Shown in pieces: positions 14,488-19,940 of a DNA stretch of 23,044 nucleotides. The notes beneath the pieces are model-generated. The model saw only the letters and a program-made list of their open reading frames with translations, did not search any database and was not told the DNA's origin. Both the position numbers and the translations under genes were made by a program. Origin of the DNA: a virus; IMG/VR virus record IMGVR_UViG_3300025141_000800, positions 1-23,044 of that record; one strand, 5' to 3'. Within the stretch, counting starts at the first letter, position 1. Every line of letters starts with the position of its first letter.

Positions 14488-14872
14488 TAATCAAACTTTA
14501 TCATTTAATGAACATTCCGGTTCTAGTATATCACCGGTGGCTCCAGTAAAAAGTACTGAAAGATACCATGGTACCATGTTAAGAGAATCCTACGAAAAAG
14601 GAATAATTGCCGCCACTGGTACTCTTGATGCTAAAAACAAGGATAGGATTCTAGAAAATTTAATTAAGGTTGTTTTTGACGATATTCTTAGCGAAAATTC
14701 TAATAAGATAAAAAGCAACCACAATATACTTAAATTAAACTTACAGGTTATTGAAAATGCAATAAAAAATACAAAGCTAAGTAATTTTAACTTTGACCAC
14801 GAAAGGATTGCCTCTATAATAGAGGGGTATGCTAAAGTCATCGAACAAAAAAGTACTAAACGAAATGTCTGA
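14477..14872 (+). CDS. Hypothetical helical protein, 131 aa
   Basis: Overlaps the zinc-ribbon gene by 11 bases. The N-terminal 30 residues are Ser/Pro-rich and probably disordered. The rest is helical (RILENLIKVVFDDILSEN, then ERIASIIEGYAKVIEQK). No motif known to me. Part of the 14059-15417 coupled group. Confidence 0.65.
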   Translation: MTSSNQTLSFNEHSGSSISPVAPVKSTERYHGTMLRESYEKGIIAATGTLDAKNKDRILENLIKVVFDDILSENSNKIKSNHNILKLNLQVIENAIKNTKLSNFNFDHERIASIIEGYAKVIEQKSTKRNV

Positions 14873-15113
14873 CGAAGAGATTTCAAGGTGGTTGTGTCTT
14901 TTTGACGCAGTAAATTATGTTGCAGCAAAGGCAGAAAATTTAGGAATGGATATTAATAAAAATAATTCTTGGATAAAGCCTCTTGCATTTAAAAATTACA
15001 TTTCTGAAATGTATGAATCTGTTTATTTAAATTATAAAATGGGTGGGGATAAAAAAGTAGAACCCCGAAATGTAAAAGAGTTTATCTATCAAGACCATGC
15101 ATTACATTCTTAA
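14865..15113 (+). CDS. Hypothetical protein, 82 aa
   Basis: ATG 14865 overlaps the previous gene by 8 bases and begins MSDEEISRWLCLFD. An in-frame ATG at 14829 would add 12 residues and overlap by 44 bases, so 14865 is preferred. The product is helical with several aromatic residues (WLCLFDAVNYVAAKAENLG, ending NVKEFIYQDHALHS). The function is unknown. Confidence 0.6.
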   Translation: MSDEEISRWLCLFDAVNYVAAKAENLGMDINKNNSWIKPLAFKNYISEMYESVYLNYKMGGDKKVEPRNVKEFIYQDHALHS

Positions 15114-15417
15114 TACAACAGTTAAGGTACCGATCAGCCACCAAAAACCGGTGGCTGGTCCTACCATACCAAGTCAACAAAGGAACCGAGTAGGTTCAAA
15201 AATAGTCGAAAAAAGATCTTTACTTCCGGGTATACTCTATACTTTGAGTTATATTAGAAAAGAAGACGATAAAGTAAATTATACATTTAAAGGACAAGAT
15301 GGAACAGTTTTAGTAGAATCATTTCGTTCCTGTCAAGAAGCTGATATGTTTATTGCTGGTCTAAGAGGGGAATCAATACCAGAATACGATAAGTTTTACA
15401 AAAATCTTAAGACGTAG
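15097..15417 (+). CDS. Hypothetical protein, 106 aa
   Basis: Overlaps the previous gene by 17 bases and the convergent neck-protein gene by 11 bases at its 3' end. The N-terminal 30 residues are basic and proline-rich. The C-terminal part looks like a small beta-alpha domain (GILYTLSYIRKEDD, VNYTFKGQDGTVLVESF, then the helix SCQEADMFIAGL). A strong hairpin lies within codons 12-22. The function is unknown. Confidence 0.65.
   Translation: MHYILNTTVKVPISHQKPVAGPTIPSQQRNRVGSKIVEKRSLLPGILYTLSYIRKEDDKVNYTFKGQDGTVLVESFRSCQEADMFIAGLRGESIPEYDKFYKNLKT
15132..15160 (+). repeat. Strong inverted repeat (hairpin) inside a coding region
   Basis: GATCAGCCACC (15132-15142) pairs with GGTGGCTGGTC (15150-15160), 11 bp with one G.U in the plus-strand RNA and a 7-nt loop. 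It is unusually GC-rich for this region. No T-tract follows, so it is not an intrinsic terminator. Confidence 0.7.
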
Positions 15418-16294
15418 GACCGAAAGGACCATCTTCTGGTTCTTCTGTATTACCATAACCTCCATAAACATCATCATAATCGAAACCAGAATAATCAAAT
15501 ATCGCTTTTGATAGGTCTTCTAGATCACCATCATAACTCTTATTAGGTGATCTTGAATTTTCGCCACCATCCATTCTACCAGAGAATTTATCATCATACA
15601 CTTGATCGCTACCACCTTCAGTACTCAAACCAGGCTCGAAACTATAGTCATAACGTTTAGCCTTTACCATCCAAACATAGTGACCAGCAAGAGGATTAAT
15701 TCTCGCTACATCTTCATCTAGTCTCTCTGTTATCTCAAACTTTTTACCTGTTCGTGGCCATGGTCTATCATCACCATATTCAGTTAATTCAAATACATCA
15801 CCTGCTTTAGGCTCTTGTGGGTAACCAAAAGAAGTATAAAAGCTGCTTATATGTATATATGCTGTTAATTCATCATCAGAATCAAAACCATACTTTTGTA
15901 ATATTACTGCATTTTCATTTAGTTCTAAAGCAATTATTATTCTTTTGGGATCTTTAAAAATTTTCGTTGGTTCCTCACCATAAATGTTACCAGGTCCACC
16001 ACCTTCTCCATTTATTGCACCTTGAGGTACACCATCTGCTGATAATGTTTGATATGGGTTTTGCCAATATGTAACTTCTTGTCCAAATAGAGCAATTATT
16101 TCTTCCCACCAATTATCTATTATGATTCTTTCACATTCGTTTTGTGATTTATCTGTAAATCTAAAACATTTATTATATGGTTTAGGACCCGGGTAAATAG
16201 AACCGGGATTATCTGGATCAGGCGTAGGTACTCCAGGTAAGAACTGGGGCATGATCTGATTCATACCTCTATATCTGTCCATTTCTACTCCCAT
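15407..16294 (-). CDS. gp14: Neck protein, T4 gp14-like
   Basis: 295 residues; T4 gp14 has 256. The central part follows the gp14 pattern: IIDNWWEEIIALFGQEVTYW near 58-77, an acidic region with EPTKIFKDPKRIIIALE, a sheet-rich core, and then PKAGDVFEL, KKFEITERLDED and GHYVWMVKAKRYDYSFEPG. This matches the gp14 order of EGDLIYFP, FEIKFVE and YTWKLSCELFEYS. The N-terminus is Pro-rich and the C-terminus is Asp/Gly/Tyr-rich, both outside the recognisable part. It would join the head to the tail. Assignment is by eye and the similarity is distant. It starts at a TAATG overlap with the upstream gene. Confidence 0.6.
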   Translation of the reverse strand: MGVEMDRYRGMNQIMPQFLPGVPTPDPDNPGSIYPGPKPYNKCFRFTDKSQNECERIIIDNWWEEIIALFGQEVTYWQNPYQTLSADGVPQGAINGEGGGPGNIYGEEPTKIFKDPKRIIIALELNENAVILQKYGFDSDDELTAYIHISSFYTSFGYPQEPKAGDVFELTEYGDDRPWPRTGKKFEITERLDEDVARINPLAGHYVWMVKAKRYDYSFEPGLSTEGGSDQVYDDKFSGRMDGGENSRSPNKSYDGDLEDLSKAIFDYSGFDYDDVYGGYGNTEEPEDGPFGPTS

Positions 16295-16689
16295 TAGATT
16301 TTATTAATTGGATCTGCGGTTTGTTCTGGTTTTTCTACTTTAGTTTTTAATAGATAATATTCACCATTTGGTTTTACTTCTATAGCAATACCTGTCTTTT
16401 TTAAACCTTTAGGTCTTCCTGGCTTTAATCTGGTTACACCAAAACGTTTAGTTAACATATATGCGTCTTTTGATGTTATTTTTATATACTTTGGACCCAT
16501 TTTTTGTTGTAACATTCTATACGCTGCTGGTAAAGAAGTATCAGTCTGTATATACCCGGGAATTGTTTGAACGTTCTTTCTATTCCCCGGGTCCTTTACT
16601 ACAGATCTTTGATGTCTATGATTAATACCATGAACATTGCCAGTGTTAAATCTTTCTTCTATCATAACGAAAAACTCTTTAAAGGTCAC
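16294..16689 (-). CDS. Hypothetical basic protein with internal-protein-like N-terminus
   Basis: A GTG start 5 nt after a late box gives 131 residues. The N-terminus MTFKEFFVMIEERFN resembles T4 internal-protein targeting peptides such as MKTYQEFIAEA, and it contains an Ile-x-Glu site. The rest is basic (KKTGIAIEVK, RLKPGRPKGLKK) and could bind DNA or sit in the head. First gene of a two-gene unit with the neck protein. The function is inferred only. Confidence 0.7.
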   Translation of the reverse strand: MTFKEFFVMIEERFNTGNVHGINHRHQRSVVKDPGNRKNVQTIPGYIQTDTSLPAAYRMLQQKMGPKYIKITSKDAYMLTKRFGVTRLKPGRPKGLKKTGIAIEVKPNGEYYLLKTKVEKPEQTADPINKI

Positions 16690-16694
16690 AATTA

Positions 16695-16702
16695 TATTTA
16701 AG
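16695..16702 (-). promoter_or_regulatory. T4-type late promoter of the internal-protein/neck unit
   Basis: Minus strand: CTTAAATA, 5 nt (TAATT), GTG 16689. It lies immediately after the terminator of the upstream transcription unit. Confidence 0.6.
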
Positions 16703-16703
16703 C

Positions 16704-16730
16704 AAAAAAAAGCCCCTTTACAGGGGCTTT
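16704..16730 (-). terminator. Intrinsic terminator of the prohead-core-like gene
   Basis: Minus strand: AAAGCCCCT, 4-nt loop, AGGGGCTTT, then a run of T residues (16704-16711 complement). A 9-bp stem with a T-tract 22 bp after the stop at 16752. The only convincing intrinsic terminator in the window. Confidence 0.88.
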
Positions 16731-16751
16731 AAAAAGGCTATCTATTTTTTA

Positions 16752-17450
16752 TTAATTGTTCTTTTGGAAAAACTCTTGATTGCCACCTTTAATCTTGCTC
16801 TTAACAACATTAGATTTTCCCTTTACTGACGTTGGGTTACCCTTTTTCTGGTTAACCAACGGCGTACCTTCGTCAGTTCCTTCACCATCAATACCGTCTT
16901 TAATTTTGCCATCGCCTTCGCTATGACCAACGGTCTGTGTATATTGTGAATGAACAACGTTTGCACTACCAGTTACTGGTGTTGGGTTACCTTGCTTCTG
17001 GTTAACTAACGGTGTGCCAAGAACCTCAGCTTCAATTTCCTCACCAAAGTAATTGAAATTCTCTTCATCCTCTTCAGGGTGGTCGCTTGTACCGTAATCT
17101 CTTACTTCACTCTTACGACCGGTCTTTTTGTCGAAACGACGAGCTCTGTCGCCCTTGTTTCCACCAAAGCGCTTCTCCTTCTCGGATTCATCTTCATCAG
17201 GGTCCCAGTCATCAGAATCACCGAGTTCGTCCTCGACGTCCTCGATATCATCAACTGCGTCTAAAACGTCTGCTAATGCGTCATGTAAATGATGAGCTAC
17301 TTCTTTAGGAATTGTAATTGTGAATGAATCAGACTCTTCAACATCGACATCTTCTACTGAATCGTCAATACCGAGTTCAACAGCGTCAATTTGTTCGTCG
17401 TCCATTACTTCTTCGTATAAACGGTCAAAAATAGATTTGTTCTTAGCCAT
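16752..17450 (-). CDS. Nested in-frame gene: prohead-core-like protein, short form (232 aa)
   Basis: ATG 17450 follows a perfect TATAAATA by 5 nt, the same geometry as the other late genes, inside the frame of the 367-residue ORF. The product starts MAKNKSIFDRLYEEVMDDEQ, a targeting-like N-terminus of its own (LYEEV), and contains the acidic helical region and the C-terminal repeats. It would have a start, promoter and terminator of its own, so a separate 232-residue protein is probably made in addition to, or instead of, the long form. Confidence 0.6.
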   Translation of the reverse strand: MAKNKSIFDRLYEEVMDDEQIDAVELGIDDSVEDVDVEESDSFTITIPKEVAHHLHDALADVLDAVDDIEDVEDELGDSDDWDPDEDESEKEKRFGGNKGDRARRFDKKTGRKSEVRDYGTSDHPEEDEENFNYFGEEIEAEVLGTPLVNQKQGNPTPVTGSANVVHSQYTQTVGHSEGDGKIKDGIDGEGTDEGTPLVNQKKGNPTSVKGKSNVVKSKIKGGNQEFFQKNN

Positions 17451-17855
17451 ATTAGTATTTATACTCTCTTTGTTTATTTTTTCATTTTCCGCCTTAAAAT
17501 AATCAGAAGCATCTGTATCAGATAATTGCTTCACATCGTAGGCGTTACCTAATTTAATTTCTGGGTTATTTGGATCTAATTCCGTACTTTTAAAATTGTC
17601 TGCGCCGTTAGGTCCAGAGTTGTCATGAACAAACCCTTTATACCCTTGTGGCTTCTCAGCAGGTATGTCAGTATTACCACCTTTTAGCTTTACTTTCTTA
17701 CCGGCTTTTTCCCAGGTTCGTTTGATAGGCTTACCAGGTTTGATCTGCTGCTTGTGAGCTGCTTTTCCAGGCGGCACACCAACTACAGATTCATAAGCTT
17801 CTTCTATCATTTTAAGCTGTCGGTCATTTTCACTTCTAAAGTTTTTTCGCTTCAT
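16752..17855 (-). CDS. Prohead-core-like acidic protein, long form (367 aa)
   Basis: The late promoter is 7 nt upstream of ATG 17855. The N-terminus has the shared signal (NFRSENDRQLKMIEEAYES, residues 5-23). Residues 30-60 are basic (Lys/Pro-rich). Residues 124-136 read across a perfect late promoter into a second gene-like part that begins MAKNKSIFDRLYEEVM at 136. That part has a strongly acidic region (150-227) containing TITIPKEVAHHLHDALADVL, a basic stretch (228-250) and, at the C-terminus, a 22-residue repeat. The acidic helical character and late expression suggest prohead core or scaffold. It may be a fusion of two adjacent genes. Both ATG 17855 and ATG 17450 could be used. Confidence 0.7.
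   Translation of the reverse strand: MKRKNFRSENDRQLKMIEEAYESVVGVPPGKAAHKQQIKPGKPIKRTWEKAGKKVKLKGGNTDIPAEKPQGYKGFVHDNSGPNGADNFKSTELDPNNPEIKLGNAYDVKQLSDTDASDYFKAENEKINKESINTNMAKNKSIFDRLYEEVMDDEQIDAVELGIDDSVEDVDVEESDSFTITIPKEVAHHLHDALADVLDAVDDIEDVEDELGDSDDWDPDEDESEKEKRFGGNKGDRARRFDKKTGRKSEVRDYGTSDHPEEDEENFNYFGEEIEAEVLGTPLVNQKQGNPTPVTGSANVVHSQYTQTVGHSEGDGKIKDGIDGEGTDEGTPLVNQKKGNPTSVKGKSNVVKSKIKGGNQEFFQKNN
16803..16868 (-). repeat. 22-residue direct repeat, copy 2, in the prohead-core-like protein
   Basis: Residues 330-351: GTPLVNQKKGNPTSVKG and NVV. It matches copy 1 at 17 or more positions. The two copies are 50 residues apart. Confidence 0.85.
16953..17018 (-). repeat. 22-residue direct repeat, copy 1, in the prohead-core-like protein
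   Basis: Residues 280-301: GTPLVNQKQGNPTPVTG and NVV. The same motif as copy 2, also recognisable at DNA level. Confidence 0.85.
17456..17463 (-). promoter_or_regulatory. Perfect late promoter TATAAATA inside a reading frame
   Basis: Minus strand: TATAAATA, 5 nt (CTAAT), ATG 17450. In the long ORF it encodes Ser-Ile-Asn-Thr-Asn (131-135). The only exact T4 consensus octamer among the late promoters of this window. Confidence 0.75.
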
Positions 17856-17862
17856 AAATTTA

Positions 17863-17870
17863 TATTTATC
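17863..17870 (-). promoter_or_regulatory. T4-type late promoter of the prohead-core-like gene
   Basis: Minus strand: GATAAATA, 7 nt (TAAATTT), ATG 17855. It lies in the 21-bp gap after the upstream stop. Confidence 0.6.
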
Positions 17871-17876
17871 CTTTTA

Positions 17877-18509
17877 TTAATAGTTACCAACAGGAATACG
17901 ACCCGTATCTAGATCTACTTCTGTTGATTGGTTACTAATTACCATTATATCGTCCTTGTGGAGATGTAATATTTCGTCATCATCTGTCTGAATAACATAA
18001 GTATCAGCGGGATTTGATACAATCCCAACAATTTCACCTGTACCGCCACCTTTATCGTCAGCGATATCTATATATGATCCAATACCCTCTTCGTTTTCAT
18101 CTCTAATTGGGTCACCTTCTTGAGCTGCCCTGTTAACTTCTTCTTGTTCTTGCTGTGCTTGTTGTCCAGCAACTTTATTTTGTACTCTTTGCTGTACTCC
18201 TTGAGCAGCTCCAGTAACTGCTGCACCACCAATTTGCTTTGCAGCTGCTTTTGCACCTGGCATTAAAGCTTTTGCACCTTTAACTATTTTCGGTGCAAGT
18301 TTTGCAGCACCTCTTGCTATAACCGGTGCAGCTACTCTTAACCCTGCGGCTGCTGCAGGTAAGAGCTCTTCAATAACCTCACGATTAGTACCACCTTCAT
18401 AACTTGCAATGGTACGTTCGTTAAGAATTTCTCTTTTATCGACAATTTGCCCATATGCTTCGGACAAATCAGTCATGACTCTATCTCCTTTTGATCTATA
18501 GTAACTCAT
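17877..18509 (-). CDS. Hypothetical late protein with shared N-terminal signal, 210 aa
   Basis: The start codon overlaps the upstream stop by 14 bases. The N-terminus YYRSKGDRVMTDLSEAYGQ (3-21) is the shared signal, followed by possible LxE protease sites (ILNE near 28-31). An Ala-rich amphipathic region spans about 52-105 (LRVAAPVIARGAAKLAP, then GAAVTGAAQG), then a Gln/Glu-rich stretch (110-130) and a beta-rich C-terminal domain (GTGEIVGIVSNPADTYVIQT). ATG 18476 with AGGAG 8 nt upstream is an alternative start that would give MTDLSEAYGQ. The three-way similarity of the preceding residues favours 18509. Probably a head or prohead component. Confidence 0.68.
   Translation of the reverse strand: MSYYRSKGDRVMTDLSEAYGQIVDKREILNERTIASYEGGTNREVIEELLPAAAAGLRVAAPVIARGAAKLAPKIVKGAKALMPGAKAAAKQIGGAAVTGAAQGVQQRVQNKVAGQQAQQEQEEVNRAAQEGDPIRDENEEGIGSYIDIADDKGGGTGEIVGIVSNPADTYVIQTDDDEILHLHKDDIMVISNQSTEVDLDTGRIPVGNY
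18447..18503 (-). repeat. Shared SKGD-LxEAY signal, second copy at the gene junction
   Basis: Encodes YYRSKGDRVMTDLSEAYGQ at the start of the 210-residue protein. The previous gene's last codons encode the related YFSSKGDKAITQLMEAYEE only 16 bases upstream. Confidence 0.7.
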
Positions 18510-19905
18510 TATTAAGCTTTTCTTCGTACGCTTCCATTAATTGTGTAATTGCTTTATCTCCCTTAGAAGAAAAATAAATTTCTTTGTGTAGACCTTCGTT
18601 ATCTTCATCATCTTTATCTAAATCAGGCCACTTTCTTGCAACACATCTGTCGATACCTTCTGGATCAGGAGCATTATGTGCATATGATTTTGCAGCTATT
18701 GCTCTTTTTCTTGTATTAACAGGGTATGTTCCATCAGCGGCACCACCAGATGGTCCACAAAATTCGTCTTTATCTACGTCTGTATAAGCTCCAGCGCTCG
18801 AACTACCTTCACGGTCTTTTTCGTCGTCTAGATCTTTACCCCAGCGCTCTTTATATCTTTTTTCACGATCTACTTCATCTTCATCGTATTCTTCTGATTC
18901 GTCAGGATCGTATCCCATTTTTTCTGCTTTTCTATCTTGATCTCTGAGATTTTTTCTATTTTCTCTTTCATCTGCTCGCATCGCTGCTGCAGCATCTTCT
19001 GCATTTTCATCAGGATCGAAACCATATATCTTAGCAATAGCATTATGTAAATCGTCTAATCTCTTAAACTCTTTTTCATCATACTCGTCGGTATCTTCAG
19101 CATTTTCTGCAGGATTAAAACCTTGTTGTCTTGCTGCTGCATTTTCTTCTGCATCAAGCTCTTTAAACTCAGTTTTATCTGCCTCGTCCGTATCTTCTGC
19201 ATCATCGAAAAAGTCTAACTCATCTTCATCTCTATCTGCAAGTGCTTTTGCAATAATATCTACCATACCACCTATTGCAGCAGGGTTAATAGTAGGATCA
19301 GATGCACCAGCATCTTTAGGACATGCCTTTCCAACCAACATTTCAATATCCTCATCATAACCTTCTTCAGACTCGTTGCCAAATGCTGCACTTCCCCATG
19401 AACCGCGGTTTTGATTAGAATTGACACCTGTGTCTTCAGGTTGTGGTAATGATTGATCGTTTTCTTCGTCTTCTGCTATGTCAGCTTGATCACCTGTTCT
19501 CTTAAAAAATAGCTTATAGTCTTTTCCGTTTATAAGACCATCTGTTCCTACCTGGGCATCTGACTGATCAGCTTTCGTATATATAACATTACCCTTAGGA
19601 GTTACTTCACTTCGTTTCCATCCGTGTCTGACTAACATTCTTCCAGATCTTTCTTGAAGTGTTTCTTCTTCACCTTCGTAATTTTCTAATGGGTTCTGAT
19701 CTTCAGACTGTTGTACATAACCTGTATGTGTTTCTGTACCCATTTGACCTGACATTCTTTGTGCTGCAAATCCCGGTTGGCTAGACTTACTGGCATTTTC
19801 TTGGTTCTGAGCTGCATAATAGTCTTTCATACCGGCATTATCCTCTCCTAACAGGCCTTGAGAATAAACCTCGCACAAAAGTTCTAAATCTTTTTTACGG
19901 TTCAT
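18496..19905 (-). CDS. Large acidic late head protein with repeats, 469 aa
   Basis: The start is ATG 19905, because CATAAATA lies 5 nt upstream. An ATG at 19950 in the same frame would read through the promoter and into the terminase start, so it is rejected. The N-terminus MNRKKDLELLCEVYSQ is a targeting-like signal. A folded-looking segment (GWKRSEVTPKGNVIYT) follows near 95-115. Residues 235-355 hold degenerate 33-36-residue acidic repeats. EFCGPSGGAADGTYPVNTRKR with its Ala/His helix (HNAPDPEGIDRCVARKWP) at about 381-427 is like an FxGP...YPV element seen in prohead protease and scaffold-type proteins. The C-terminus (444-462) carries the shared signal again. Probably a prohead core or capsid-associated protein. 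Confidence 0.68.
   Translation of the reverse strand: MNRKKDLELLCEVYSQGLLGEDNAGMKDYYAAQNQENASKSSQPGFAAQRMSGQMGTETHTGYVQQSEDQNPLENYEGEEETLQERSGRMLVRHGWKRSEVTPKGNVIYTKADQSDAQVGTDGLINGKDYKLFFKRTGDQADIAEDEENDQSLPQPEDTGVNSNQNRGSWGSAAFGNESEEGYDEDIEMLVGKACPKDAGASDPTINPAAIGGMVDIIAKALADRDEDELDFFDDAEDTDEADKTEFKELDAEENAAARQQGFNPAENAEDTDEYDEKEFKRLDDLHNAIAKIYGFDPDENAEDAAAAMRADERENRKNLRDQDRKAEKMGYDPDESEEYDEDEVDREKRYKERWGKDLDDEKDREGSSSAGAYTDVDKDEFCGPSGGAADGTYPVNTRKRAIAAKSYAHNAPDPEGIDRCVARKWPDLDKDDEDNEGLHKEIYFSSKGDKAITQLMEAYEEKLNNELL
18520..18576 (-). repeat. Shared SKGD-LxEAY signal, copy at a C-terminus
   Basis: Encodes YFSSKGDKAITQLMEAYEE near the end of the 469-residue protein. It is homologous to the N-terminal signal of the next gene. 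Confidence 0.7.
18841..19203 (-). repeat. Degenerate acidic tandem repeats, about 33-36 residues each
   Basis: Four units in the 469-residue protein, beginning at about residues 235, 268, 301 and 337. Each carries an AED-type acidic start followed by a charged helix. The GF/GY-(N/D)-P-(A/D)-E boundary (GFNPAEN, GFDPDEN, GYDPDES) recurs between units. Unit periods are 33, 33 and 36. Confidence 0.75.
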
Positions 19906-19910
19906 GAATA

Positions 19911-19918
19911 TATTTATG
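19911..19918 (-). promoter_or_regulatory. T4-type late promoter, minus strand
   Basis: Minus strand: CATAAATA, 5 nt (TATTC), ATG 19905. The same octamer and spacing as the late promoter of the 12858-13280 gene. Confidence 0.72.
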
Positions 19919-19927
19919 CGTTCCTTG

Positions 19928-19935
19928 TTTAAATA
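19928..19935 (+). promoter_or_regulatory. T4-type late promoter of the terminase gene
   Basis: TTTAAATA, 5 nt (ATCAT), ATG 19941. It is separated by 9 bp from the divergent late box at 19911-19918. Confidence 0.6.
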
Positions 19936-19940
19936 ATCAT

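Noticed and set aside
14567-14578. Perfect 12-bp palindrome CATGGTACCATG
   Set aside because: It lies inside the 131-residue gene, is short and isolated, and is expected by chance or as a restriction-type site.
17079-17502. Plus-strand open frames opposite the acidic protein gene
   Set aside because: They lie antisense to an acidic, repetitive coding region, have Ser/Ile-rich low-complexity products and no promoter geometry.
18068-18256. Lys/Gln-rich minus-strand frame within the 210-residue gene
   Set aside because: Alternative frame of an Ala/Gln-rich coding region, with no start signal.
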